DNA of 64,000 nt from Zhongshania marina. Lineage in GTDB: Bacteria; Pseudomonadota; Gammaproteobacteria; Pseudomonadales; Spongiibacteraceae. The notes below the pieces were generated by a model. That model was not told where the DNA came from, made no database searches, and was given only the letters and a program-made list of their open reading frames with translations. Both the position numbers and the translations under genes were made by a program. Below are positions 25,637-33,995 of this stretch, piece by piece. The DNA lies in contig NZ_PQGG01000038.1 of the NCBI RefSeq assembly GCF_002915595.1, positions 25,997-89,996 on the forward strand, written 5' to 3'. Position 1 is the stretch's first letter, and each line of letters begins with the position of its first letter.

Positions 25637-25912
25637 TTATGCGTACAGGGCGTGTTCCCATTCAGTCCGTGCTGCTCTTTTTTCTTGTGCGCGCGTCACA
25701 TAACCGCAGCTAGACAGTTCAGTGCGTCCGCCAGATCGGCCAACCCACTGCCAGTCGCAGCCACAGTAAAAGTCGCCATCATCTGCACGATCAAAATAGA
25801 CATAGGTTTTGCCGGCTACTTTCGCTTGCTCAAAATTAGTTGGTGCCGCCAACGATAATCCGTGTCCAAGCAGAACTACGGCTAATAGCGCGAATTGAAT
25901 GATTTTTCCCAT
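25637..25912 (-). pseudogene. Endonuclease I (endA/dns-like), N-terminal part of the split gene
   Basis: 91 codons from ATG 25912: signal peptide (MGKIIQFALLAVVLLGHGLS), then FEQAKVAGKTYVYFDRADDG, DFYCGCDWQW and SCGYVTRAQEKRAARTEWEH. This is the exact N-terminal plan of endonuclease I. After TEWEH the sequence leaves the family (ALYA, stop) at the attachment site. The remaining two thirds are found at 10543-9841. Loss of an extracellular or periplasmic DNase often raises DNA uptake, so the insertion could have consequences for transformation (inference). Confidence 0.85.
25651..25667. repeat. Right attachment site (direct repeat inside endA)
   Basis: Partner of the site at 10525-10541, with two mismatches. 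To its right the endA N-terminal codons continue uninterrupted to the start at 25912; to its left the sequence abruptly becomes very AT-rich. Confidence 0.7.
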
Positions 25913-26090
25913 TTTTTACATTCCCTCGAATATCAATAATCGACATATCTACTTTTCCAATTTAACGCAATATTGCTATCCAGCTACCCCCGAAAATTAT
26001 CAATATTTTGCCACTTGCTGGATTGAGATTCCGTGAGAGTTTGGATGTAAGCGAAAGCAAATATCTACTACAAACACAGGATATACACTC

Positions 26091-27815
26091 ATGACAGCCA
26101 CCCCCGCAACGACCCGCGCCCTCGTCCAGCAACTAAAGGATTATGGCCAAGATGAAGAATGGTACCCGACTACAGACGCTATGTTGGCGCGAATTAGGTC
26201 AGATATGGATGCCCTAATTATAGAAAATGACCTACCAGACAGGTTCTCTATTCTTGACTGTGGCGCTGGGGATGGCCGAACACTGGAATATCTGGCAAAG
26301 GGGGAAGAGGAAAACCGCGATGGCTCTAAAAGCTTGGTCACTCGCGGGAAAATGTACGCTATTGAAAAATCGCGGCCGCTAATCAATGCACTGGACCCGT
26401 CAATCTATATCGTTGGCGCCGATTTCTATGAGCAAACGCTTTGTGACAAAGAGATAGCAGTCACTTTCAGCAATCCGCCTTACAGTGATTATGTGCGCTG
26501 GACTGAAAAACTGTTGATGGAGACTCGTTCGGGTCTAGTTTACCTGATCCTTCCTCGACGATGGGAGTCCGACGCTCGAATTGCTCAGGCGATTGAGCTA
26601 CGCAAGGCAGAGACTACCGTAATCGACAGCTTTGATTTTTCACAGGCAGAGCGTAAGGCTCGGGCAAAAGTAGACATTATTCGCGTGGAGTTCCGGGGCA
26701 AACACAGGAGATGGGCTAATGATTGTAAGTCTGCGACAGATCCATTCGAACTATGGTTTGATACTCACTTCAAAATTCAAGCTCCTGCATCCAATGAGTT
26801 TGACCCAGACCGCCCAACTCCTCGCGGGCCGACTGCGAGCGATGTCAATAAGGAGTTGGTTTCGGGTTCGGATATGGTCGCCGTGCTGGTAAAGCTGTAT
26901 AACCGCGATATGGACAAGCTCATTAGCAACTACAAAGCCCTTGAGACAATGGACCCGGAGTTGCTGAGAGAGCTCGGCGTGAACTTTAAAGACATACGCG
27001 CTGGTCTTTACACCAAAATAAAAGGCTGTAAGCAGGGGTACTGGCAAGAGCTTTTCGACCGGTTGCAAAAGATTACCGACCGACTCACCACCGACTCTCG
27101 TGAAGCGATGCTCCATAAGCTGATGTCCAGGATAGATGTCGATTTCAATGCATCAAATGCCTATGCAATTCTAGGCTGGGCATTGAAGAACTGTAATAAC
27201 TATATGGATCAACAGTTGATCGAGGTCTTTGAGCGCATGGTAGAGAAGGCTAACGTCATCAACTACAAGTCGAATAAACGGACATTCGGTGACGAGAAAT
27301 GGCGGTATTGTAACCGTCCTGATGACCTCAGCCACTTCACCTTAGATTATCGCGTTGTGCTTGAGCGTGTAGGTGGTCTTTCTAACTCTGACTTCTCCTA
27401 TGAGCGGACAAAGCACAATGGTCTTTCCTCTCGCGCTCATTTCTTTTTGCTCGATATTTTGACCATCGCGGGAAATATTGGATTCGACGTGCAGGGGAAA
27501 GAGCGCCCCAGTGATTTTGAATGGGAGTCCAACAAGAAGAAAGTTTTTCACTATCGCGATCATGCGTCTGGCAAGGACAAGGTATTTGCAGAAGTTAGAT
27601 GCTTCTTCAATGGCAACATGCACGTAAAATTTGATCAATCTTTCATTCAAAGGCTCGGCATAGAGCATGGGAGACTGAAGGGATGGATCAAGAGTGCCGC
27701 CGAAGCCGCTGAGGAAATGGCCGTGTCGCCCGAGGTGGCCTCCAGCAGCTTTCTTTCAAACATTCAGCTCGGAACCTCTACTCTAAAACTTCTAGGATTT
27801 ACATTAGCCGCGTAA
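26091..27815 (+). CDS. Adenine-type DNA methyltransferase with DUF4942-like C-terminal domain
   Basis: 574 aa. The N-terminal 250 residues form a class I SAM-dependent methyltransferase: motif I ILDCGAGDGRTLEYL near residue 50 and the catalytic motif IV NPPY (SNPPYSDYVRW) near residue 125. The C-terminal half, with NKRTFGDEKWRYCN and similar conserved stretches, resembles the DUF4942 region that is common on conjugative plasmids. There is no restriction partner next to it, so it may be an orphan methylase protecting the plasmid or marking it. It is divergent from the broken endA. Confidence 0.75.
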   Translation: MTATPATTRALVQQLKDYGQDEEWYPTTDAMLARIRSDMDALIIENDLPDRFSILDCGAGDGRTLEYLAKGEEENRDGSKSLVTRGKMYAIEKSRPLINALDPSIYIVGADFYEQTLCDKEIAVTFSNPPYSDYVRWTEKLLMETRSGLVYLILPRRWESDARIAQAIELRKAETTVIDSFDFSQAERKARAKVDIIRVEFRGKHRRWANDCKSATDPFELWFDTHFKIQAPASNEFDPDRPTPRGPTASDVNKELVSGSDMVAVLVKLYNRDMDKLISNYKALETMDPELLRELGVNFKDIRAGLYTKIKGCKQGYWQELFDRLQKITDRLTTDSREAMLHKLMSRIDVDFNASNAYAILGWALKNCNNYMDQQLIEVFERMVEKANVINYKSNKRTFGDEKWRYCNRPDDLSHFTLDYRVVLERVGGLSNSDFSYERTKHNGLSSRAHFFLLDILTIAGNIGFDVQGKERPSDFEWESNKKKVFHYRDHASGKDKVFAEVRCFFNGNMHVKFDQSFIQRLGIEHGRLKGWIKSAAEAAEEMAVSPEVASSSFLSNIQLGTSTLKLLGFTLAA

Positions 27816-28150
27816 GCTCGCCCACAATGTCTTTATGTTGCTCATTTGGTTATCAGTCGGATTTTGAATATCCATTAGTTGATCAATTCGTGTGGGCTGA
27901 CCAGCCAAAAGGCATTGAGGGTTTTCCGGCTTCCTTTTCGCTGTCGAGATTTGACTAATTTCGCGCCTTAATACAACAAAATAAAATAAATAAAAATATT
28001 TTTATCTAAATATCAACTTTGCTGACTTGCTAGTTTTATAAAGCATGAGAGCCTGAATTTACTGGAAACTTTCCAGAATAAATTAAACGGGTAAAAAGGT
28101 GATCTCATGATAAAACGTACTGATACATTCATCGTGGATTGGAGGACGGT
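27816..28150. other. Non-coding gap
   Basis: No gene seen. AT-rich around 27965-28010; contains GGAAACTTTCC (28063-), a perfect short palindrome, about 85 bp before the next start codon. Probably the promoter region of the 28151-30578 gene group. Confidence 0.4.
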
Positions 28151-28714
28151 ATGAGCTCCAACACATACACTGACTTTCTTGTATTCACCACTGGAATACG
28201 CAGTGAAGTAAATACCCAGCCGATAGATTTATTCTCCAATGGAACCGAAGTTGTGATTGTTATTTCACAAAGTCATGCAAACAACGTGGACACTTCACAA
28301 GAAACTTGGTCCTGCGATTATATCGGACCAGTATCGACCATGATTTCTGACTACGTGCCAAAAATGGCGTACTTCTTCGACGATGGCCTAGCCAGATCGA
28401 ACACCATTCCAAACGGCACAGAGTTTTCCAAATTAATGTCGAAGCTCTACATGGTGGCCGATCCAATAACGCTGCAGGATTTAGCTAGCAGAGGAGTTCG
28501 AGGGTATTCGTGGTCAATTGAGGAATACCAGCAGGCTCCAGTTGGAGCAGATCCTATTGAATACGACTATTTCTCGACAAAACGAATGGGCTACGTATTC
28601 GGCGGTGAAGAGGATGTTATCAATATGATCCAACAATCTTTAATCATTAGGCAGAAAGCCAATAACCATGTTTGGGCAGGAAGACCCTGGCTCGCTGTTT
28701 CTGGTGATTTCTAG
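28151..28714 (+). CDS. Hypothetical protein
   Basis: 187 aa from ATG 28151, chosen because GGAGG lies five bases upstream (an in-frame TTG at 28139 is less likely). Soluble, acidic, no signal peptide. Two stretches look like beta-rich core (TDFLVFTTGIRSE, GTEVVIVISQSHAN). First of four plus-strand genes between the methyltransferase and the transfer cluster. No family recognised; anti-restriction or other entry functions are typical for this plasmid position but nothing here proves it. Confidence 0.55.
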   Translation: MSSNTYTDFLVFTTGIRSEVNTQPIDLFSNGTEVVIVISQSHANNVDTSQETWSCDYIGPVSTMISDYVPKMAYFFDDGLARSNTIPNGTEFSKLMSKLYMVADPITLQDLASRGVRGYSWSIEEYQQAPVGADPIEYDYFSTKRMGYVFGGEEDVINMIQQSLIIRQKANNHVWAGRPWLAVSGDF

Positions 28715-28803
28715 CGACCGCACCTCTTGCTGGTTTGGACTTCTATGGGAATCTGTAATTGACCTCGTGTTGAGGTGTCATAATTACCCGTAGGAGCCAG
28801 ACC

Positions 28804-29325
28804 ATGACGACAGCACCGTATATAGATAGGTTACAAGCACGATTGGCACACAGGCCCATCGGTGTATTTATCCCGCGCAATCATCAAGCAGAGCCATTCT
28901 GCAGGCTTCTCAAGGGTACAGCGATTGTTTCTGATAGGTCTTTGCTCTCAGGTGGACTTATAGAGGTTTATTACGAAGGCAATAAATATGGAGCTTGCAA
29001 CCTCCTTCACTTTGAAGATAAGGCGCTTTGCGCTGTAGGACGACTAATACAGCGCTATCCCACCGTGGCGAAGATGTGGGTTAAGCCAGAATCACTTAAG
29101 CAGGTAGGCTACATTTCCGTTGTTAAGCTGTTGCCCATGCCGCTACCTGAATCCCTAAAGCACATGCACTTGTCGGCCGTTCGCAAGATGCTACCGAAGC
29201 ACTTGCTAGACGCGATTGATCCGTGTGAAGAGGCTGTTTGTGTGATTAGCGAGAAGTATGATGCGCAATATCGGTCCTGGTTGGACGTTGAATCCACGTC
29301 TCTGAGAGATGCAGTTTCACCATGA
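28804..29325 (+). CDS. Hypothetical protein
   Basis: 173 aa, ATG 28804 with GGAG upstream. Basic, soluble, no membrane segment. PIGVFIPRNHQAEPFCRLLK and VGRLIQRYPTVAKMWVKPES are the most structured-looking parts. No family recognised. Confidence 0.55.
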   Translation: MTTAPYIDRLQARLAHRPIGVFIPRNHQAEPFCRLLKGTAIVSDRSLLSGGLIEVYYEGNKYGACNLLHFEDKALCAVGRLIQRYPTVAKMWVKPESLKQVGYISVVKLLPMPLPESLKHMHLSAVRKMLPKHLLDAIDPCEEAVCVISEKYDAQYRSWLDVESTSLRDAVSP

Positions 29326-29431
29326 GCGCAGGGTAAGTGGCCACATTTAAAAATATTCGGGATCGGAGTTGCTGGATTTCACTTTAATGAGATAGTGAAT
29401 ACAACAACCTAATTCAGAAGGAAAACAGAAA

Positions 29432-29911
29432 ATGCATGCTGAAACATTTACCTACGATGATGTTGAGACCGCAGTTTGTATGATGACCGCGCTTGATGAT
29501 GAAAATTATCCGTTATTCACAGAGCACCAGCATCGCGTGGGCATAGGCCAACTACGGTTTGATATTATCAACGACTGCGCGAAGAAACTTGCAATCGCGT
29601 ATGCCGAAATAATCGGGAATGGGAGCTGGGAAACTGAGCTTTGCTTTGATGTGGAGATCATTCCCGCATTGATGCAACACTTGGGCGAAAGTCAGGACAC
29701 GATCTTTCTACCGCAGTCCGTCTGGAATGACGCCATGAGACGCATTATGTGGTTTGCGGGATTTGAAGCTGAGATGATCAAGACTTACCAGCTCACTCTT
29801 GAAGACATTGGTGCGACTGAAGACGCGCTATACAGTAACTATGGAGCATCTGGGTGCGCTGAGGCTGTAGCAGAGTACGGCGAGAAATATGATTTAGACC
29901 GGGCGCCATAG
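29432..29911 (+). CDS. Hypothetical acidic protein
   Basis: 159 aa, ATG 29432 with AAGGAAAA upstream. Strongly acidic and helical (YDDVETAVCMMTALDDENYP; LTLEDIGATEDALYSNYGAS), which could suit a DNA-mimic or regulatory protein, but this is only a composition argument. No family recognised. Confidence 0.55.
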   Translation: MHAETFTYDDVETAVCMMTALDDENYPLFTEHQHRVGIGQLRFDIINDCAKKLAIAYAEIIGNGSWETELCFDVEIIPALMQHLGESQDTIFLPQSVWNDAMRRIMWFAGFEAEMIKTYQLTLEDIGATEDALYSNYGASGCAEAVAEYGEKYDLDRAP

Positions 29912-30017
29912 CCCAGTAAACCCGCATTTGCGGTAATTAGCAAAAAAGGAGTACAGTCTGGATTTTGAGGTATTTAGGCAATTGGCTGGCCATTATCCCT
30001 GTCATAAAAGGGTCACT

Positions 30018-30051
30018 TATCCACGGATAACGTGGTCAAGGTTGTGGATAA
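30018..30051. promoter_or_regulatory. Paired DnaA-box-like sequences
   Basis: TTATCCACG (30018-30026) and TGTGGATAA (30043-30051, an exact DnaA box on the minus strand) lie 16 bp apart in the 187-bp gap before the gene at 30099. They could be DnaA-binding sites or just arms of a dyad; no AT-rich unwinding region is obvious next to them. Confidence 0.35.
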
Positions 30052-30098
30052 CTCAGAAAATCGCTGGCCCTTCAAAGAACTAAGACGGTGAGCAAAAA

Positions 30099-30578
30099 AT
30101 GAACATCACCTTGAAGATCAAACGCTCGATGAGCGCCGATGAAAAAACCTCGACAGGCGCAGGCATGCTGGCGGCTGCCTCCGCAGGCTACAATATCATT
30201 CAGACCTACCAGCCAAATACGTCATTTCTTAATCTTGCATGCTCATTTGTGTTTAGCGTAGTAGCGGTGTCTTTGCTATACAAAGGATTGAGGCCTTCTG
30301 CCGAGCATATCTATCGAGTCAAAAAGTCAGAGCATGGTAGTAAACTGTGGTTCAAGATCGTGTCTCTCATACTGATTGGCGCAGTGAGTATAGCCAGCTT
30401 TTTGTGGGAGGTTTGCCTAGAATGGATGTTCAGCGGCCGTCGCGCTAACGGCACCACAATCCAAGTCAACCCATACACTGCAGCTGATTGGCGGAACCCG
30501 GAGCAAGCCGAAGCATTCGTTCACGGTGAAGAAATGCCCGCCTCGGCTTATGTCAGTAAATCTTACGATAAATTATAA
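30099..30578 (+). CDS. Inner-membrane protein of unknown function
   Basis: 159 aa with about three membrane segments (AGMLAAASAGYNIIQ, FLNLACSFVFSVVAVSLLYK, WFKIVSLILIGAVSIASFLW) and a polar C-terminal tail of about 45 residues. It converges on traG with a shared terminator. Entry exclusion proteins are small membrane proteins near conjugation genes, so that role is possible, but no motif supports it. Confidence 0.55.
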   Translation: MNITLKIKRSMSADEKTSTGAGMLAAASAGYNIIQTYQPNTSFLNLACSFVFSVVAVSLLYKGLRPSAEHIYRVKKSEHGSKLWFKIVSLILIGAVSIASFLWEVCLEWMFSGRRANGTTIQVNPYTAADWRNPEQAEAFVHGEEMPASAYVSKSYDKL

Positions 30579-30580
30579 AA

Positions 30581-30600
30581 AAGGGGCCTCACAGCCCCTT
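30581..30600. terminator. Bidirectional terminator between convergent genes
   Basis: AAGGGGC-CTCACA-GCCCCTT hairpin with a run of A on the left and TTT on the right, so it can end both the plus-strand gene at 30578 and the transfer operon at 30606. Confidence 0.8.
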
Positions 30601-30605
30601 TCGTC

Positions 30606-32264
30606 TTAGTTTTTCTTACCACCCCCAGAGCTCGATTCTTTTGCTTTAGCTCTCGCTGCCTGCCGTTTGGAATACACGCTGCTTGCACCTCTAGCAAGTC
30701 CAGCGCCAGCCGCTCCCCCACCTGAACCTGCAACGCCCGCGGCTCCACCACCTGCACCACCACCAGCTGCAGCCAACCCTCTCACCATTCCGCCGCCGGC
30801 ATAGGCCATCAAACCTAACCACAGTAATGGCATTAGGAAGATGTTCCCAGCAGATATAATCAGTGCAATCAATGTGTTGGTATAAGTATCGAGGCCTTGC
30901 GACTTTGACAAATATATATCTAGGATATGATTGTCAAACCAGAATGCTGTTGCCCAGATAACGTTGATGAATTCAAAAGAGAAATAGGTCAATGCTAGAC
31001 TGAAGAATGTCTCAAATTTGTAGCCGGTCAAAACCATGAGGAATGGGGCAGCAAAGACAATTATCATCTGCACGATTGCTAAGATCATGGGCCCGGCAAT
31101 TTTGGCCATCTGCTTCAATGTATTGATCTCAAAAAACTGTTTTGCCCCAGCAAACATCCCAAAAGTATTACTAACCATATCTAGGATTTTCTTCCCCATC
31201 GAACGGTCAGTGTCAAAGTCATTGCCAAGATCTACTTGAGTGGAAGTGTTTAGATTCAAGGCATCTGCCTCAAGGATCATCTTAATGAGCATATCTCCAG
31301 AGTCCACCGGGGCTATAGCACCCTCAGTAACAACGAAATGCCCCCAATCTTGCCAATCCTGAGTAACGTCCCCCACTTCATCTTCCGGGATCGCGTCTAG
31401 AATAACGTCTCGTAGACCTAGCGCCGGATTGACGCCGTTCGCCTCGCCTTCCCATATTTCTCGGCATGAAGGATTAGCTCCCGAAACTGGATCGGCGCCC
31501 GCGTCAGAGTCTCGATTCACCTCATCCCGTGTGAATCCATATTGTTCCATGTTGCTCATATAGGCTTCTTCATGCCGATAATATTCATCCGCTTGATTTA
31601 GAAATATTCTTGACCCGATCCAGTCAATGTCATCCAAAGGCGAAACATCGTTAGGTATCGCAACCGGATTTTCGTTATATCTATCTAATGTCTTTTTATA
31701 GCAAGCCTCATAAAAATCCTGGATACGCTCACGTACTACAGGGTCTTGAATCCTAACCTCAGATAATCTTAGTAGCATAAGTTCATAATTGTTTGCACAA
31801 CTCATTGAGCTAATAGCTGTATGGGTCAAAGCAGTTGATATGTAGTTTACGCCATACCAAGCAACTGGTTGGTGGACAATGCTCCCGGCCATTCCTGCAA
31901 AGGTTGTGTCGTGGATCTCTCCCGTGTTATCGCCATCACCTTCCGTGTTCAACGTAGCATCTGCTCTAACCTGGCAGTCAGGAATTTCCAGCGTGTACTT
32001 AACCGTTGCCAGCGATACTCCGTTATTTGGAAATGGAATCACGCAAAGACTCATCACTAGAATCATGCCCAGTAACTTGCGCTCAACAGCTTGAACGGTG
32101 CCCTGTACGCCTCGTACTTCGTTGTACTTCATCAACGCCTGTGCAACCAAGGCTATAAAGGGTATCAACGCAAGCCCCGTTCCTACCAAAACCTCCCATA
32201 TAGCGTTATAGATATTCCAAGAAAAAATAAGCGTGTAAATCTCAATATAATTGTTGGCAATCAT
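30606..32264 (-). CDS. traG: Conjugal transfer protein TraG, N-terminal-domain type
   Basis: 552 aa inner-membrane protein of the mating channel. N-terminal helices (YNAIWEVLVGTGLALIPFIA, LLGMILVMSLCVIPF) and a long periplasmic loop with conserved cysteines precede four C-terminal helices (AGPMILAIVQMIIVFAAPFL onward). The tail is glycine/alanine-rich (AAAGGGAGGGAAGVAGSGGG). This is the TraG_N family of mating-pair stabilisation proteins, and it is the last gene of the cluster in PFGI-1-type elements as here. It ends at the shared terminator. Confidence 0.85.
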   Translation of the reverse strand: MIANNYIEIYTLIFSWNIYNAIWEVLVGTGLALIPFIALVAQALMKYNEVRGVQGTVQAVERKLLGMILVMSLCVIPFPNNGVSLATVKYTLEIPDCQVRADATLNTEGDGDNTGEIHDTTFAGMAGSIVHQPVAWYGVNYISTALTHTAISSMSCANNYELMLLRLSEVRIQDPVVRERIQDFYEACYKKTLDRYNENPVAIPNDVSPLDDIDWIGSRIFLNQADEYYRHEEAYMSNMEQYGFTRDEVNRDSDAGADPVSGANPSCREIWEGEANGVNPALGLRDVILDAIPEDEVGDVTQDWQDWGHFVVTEGAIAPVDSGDMLIKMILEADALNLNTSTQVDLGNDFDTDRSMGKKILDMVSNTFGMFAGAKQFFEINTLKQMAKIAGPMILAIVQMIIVFAAPFLMVLTGYKFETFFSLALTYFSFEFINVIWATAFWFDNHILDIYLSKSQGLDTYTNTLIALIISAGNIFLMPLLWLGLMAYAGGGMVRGLAAAGGGAGGGAAGVAGSGGGAAGAGLARGASSVYSKRQAARAKAKESSSGGGKKN

Positions 32265-32270
32265 CGGTAA

Positions 32271-32627
32271 TTACACCCAAAGTTTCTGCGCAAAAAGCAC
32301 TTCGTATAACACCAACCCAATAGCGAGCTTCCACCACAAGGTGCGGTAATACTCGGCCCTTTGGATTTCCATGTCTCTTGCTTCGCCCATCTCCTTAATG
32401 TCACGAGCGGACTTGATTTTTCTGCCCATCCAGATCCACCAAACCGCCACAACAAGTGTATATAGTGCAATACGAAAAATAGTGAGATCTTCAATAATTG
32501 TCGCTGGAACCGTCGTATTCCCATTTTCTGTAAAGAAAATGAGAACAACTGCATACCCGGTAATAAAAACGCCGAGTAGCGTCAAAAAAAATACTTGAAC
32601 TAAACTGGTTTGGTTATCGCTCATCAA
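32271..32627 (-). CDS. Small membrane protein of the transfer cluster
   Basis: 118 aa with three hydrophobic helices (VFFLTLLGVFITGYAVVLIF, LTIFRIALYTLVVAVWWIWM, AIGLVLYEVLFAQKLW). Its start overlaps the stop of the preceding gene by four bases. A protein of this size in the same position, between PFL_4711 and TraG homologues, is usual in this ICE class; its role is unknown. Confidence 0.6.
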   Translation of the reverse strand: MMSDNQTSLVQVFFLTLLGVFITGYAVVLIFFTENGNTTVPATIIEDLTIFRIALYTLVVAVWWIWMGRKIKSARDIKEMGEARDMEIQRAEYYRTLWWKLAIGLVLYEVLFAQKLWV

Positions 32628-33988
32628 GGTGCCCCCAAAGGTCCAATGCCAAGTGGACGTCGTGTTCGTGTTCCCTCAGAGTCCTGAGCATCTTTCTCTT
32701 CACTACCCAGCAAGTAGTAAATTGTGCGCTGAGCGGCATCCTCCTTCATTTCAGTTTCCCGTTTTAAGTTTTCCAATTCACTTTGCAAATCAGAAACTGC
32801 ATTACGCACAACCTTTCGTGCTTCATCATCCCCGCTAATGTTTGGTTCTTTGATGCCCGTGCGGAAAATCTGAATCATATATCGCGTTTGTTCATAGAGC
32901 CTTGCCATCGCAATTTCATCAGCTAACTTTTCGATCATTTGTTCCTGCATTTCTACTTGGCGTTTACGAATCATGAGAATTATTGCTTGATCCACTTTAA
33001 CGGCAGGAGGTGCAGATACTCTATTAAGGTTTTGCCAAGTAAGTGTGTCGGCGCCGGACACCAAGTTCTCAAGGCGTAAAATTAATGCTTCTTTGAGATC
33101 AGCGTGCATATAGCTGAGCCCCTTTCCAGGCCTACTTCGCTGTTTCTTGCAGCCATCGCACAGTCGAATCTCCGTTTCACCAAGTACATCCTTCACCCAA
33201 TCGACCGCATGCGTTGGCCCCGTCCAATATTTATACATATCACTTGAATCTACTGGAACGTCAGCGTTGTCACATACATTGGCCCGCTCATGTAGTATGT
33301 TGTAACCAGCCTTGGCTACATCGGTGAGCGCATTGATTGGTGGCTGACCTGCACCACCATGAAATGCCCCGCATGCCCACTCAATTCCTTCGTCACCATG
33401 ATCACGGTCATCCATATCCGATTTGGCTTGAACCGCATCTCCACCTGATGCTGCTATTTCCTTAGACCAGTTCGTCGTTTTAATAGCGAGCTTGTAATTT
33501 TCAAACGGAAATGCCTGGTTTCCCATCATTACGTTCGCCATGTCTTCACAGCTTAGTTTTGCATACTCAAAATCAATTTTTCCTTGGAGAATACCCTGCA
33601 TCAGGAGGTCATAAAGTCCGGGGTGAACACGTTGTATTGCCAGTGCTGGCAGGCTAGATACAGCCCCAGTTGCAGCACTAATAATGTTGTCCATCATGTT
33701 TCGAAATCCGTCGGTAATGCCGTTTAACTGATTACTTATCGACAGTTGCGGATCAAACTTCCCGCACTCTGCATTGAGATCCCATGAAATCCCCATGTCG
33801 AACAAGTTAACTGTTTCTATCTCTGTTGGTGGGTCAGTGATTAGTGCTCCACCAAAGAGGCCACGATAAACAGGGGCTAGGCGTGGGTTATGGATATTTT
33901 GAGCGAAGGATTGTGCTGCAAGTATCATCAACACCATCCCCGCTATAGCAGATGAAAAAGATTTACGTTGTCTAGGTTTATCATTCAT
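32624..33988 (-). CDS. Transfer protein, PFL_4711 family (TIGR03755)
   Basis: 454 aa exported protein (signal peptide ending QSFAQ). It carries GALITDPPTEIETVNLFDMG, the family's conserved start, several cysteines (LNAECGKF, LSCEDMAN, WACGAF, CDGCKKQ) and a coiled-coil C-terminal part. It is likely TraH-like, a periplasmic component of pilus or channel assembly. In order with PFL_4710 and PFL_4709 homologues upstream. Confidence 0.8.
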   Translation of the reverse strand: MNDKPRQRKSFSSAIAGMVLMILAAQSFAQNIHNPRLAPVYRGLFGGALITDPPTEIETVNLFDMGISWDLNAECGKFDPQLSISNQLNGITDGFRNMMDNIISAATGAVSSLPALAIQRVHPGLYDLLMQGILQGKIDFEYAKLSCEDMANVMMGNQAFPFENYKLAIKTTNWSKEIAASGGDAVQAKSDMDDRDHGDEGIEWACGAFHGGAGQPPINALTDVAKAGYNILHERANVCDNADVPVDSSDMYKYWTGPTHAVDWVKDVLGETEIRLCDGCKKQRSRPGKGLSYMHADLKEALILRLENLVSGADTLTWQNLNRVSAPPAVKVDQAIILMIRKRQVEMQEQMIEKLADEIAMARLYEQTRYMIQIFRTGIKEPNISGDDEARKVVRNAVSDLQSELENLKRETEMKEDAAQRTIYYLLGSEEKDAQDSEGTRTRRPLGIGPLGAP

Positions 33989-33995
33989 AAAAGCA

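Larger units (their letters stand above)
10525..25667. mobile_element. 15.1-kb integrative element inserted in endA
   Basis: Both ends lie inside the same conserved codons (TEWEH) of an endonuclease I gene, whose two halves flank this region in the same orientation. A tyrosine integrase gene sits next to the left junction, as is usual. The content is typical accessory cargo: integrase, second recombinase, LexA-like regulator, primase-helicase, ParA and partner, MatP-like protein, type IIL restriction enzyme and HNH nuclease, nearly all on minus. No capsid, relaxase or secretion genes are present, so it is not a complete phage or ICE; an integrative plasmid-like element or a satellite are the best fits. 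Excision across the direct repeats would restore the endA reading across the junction. Confidence 0.82.
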
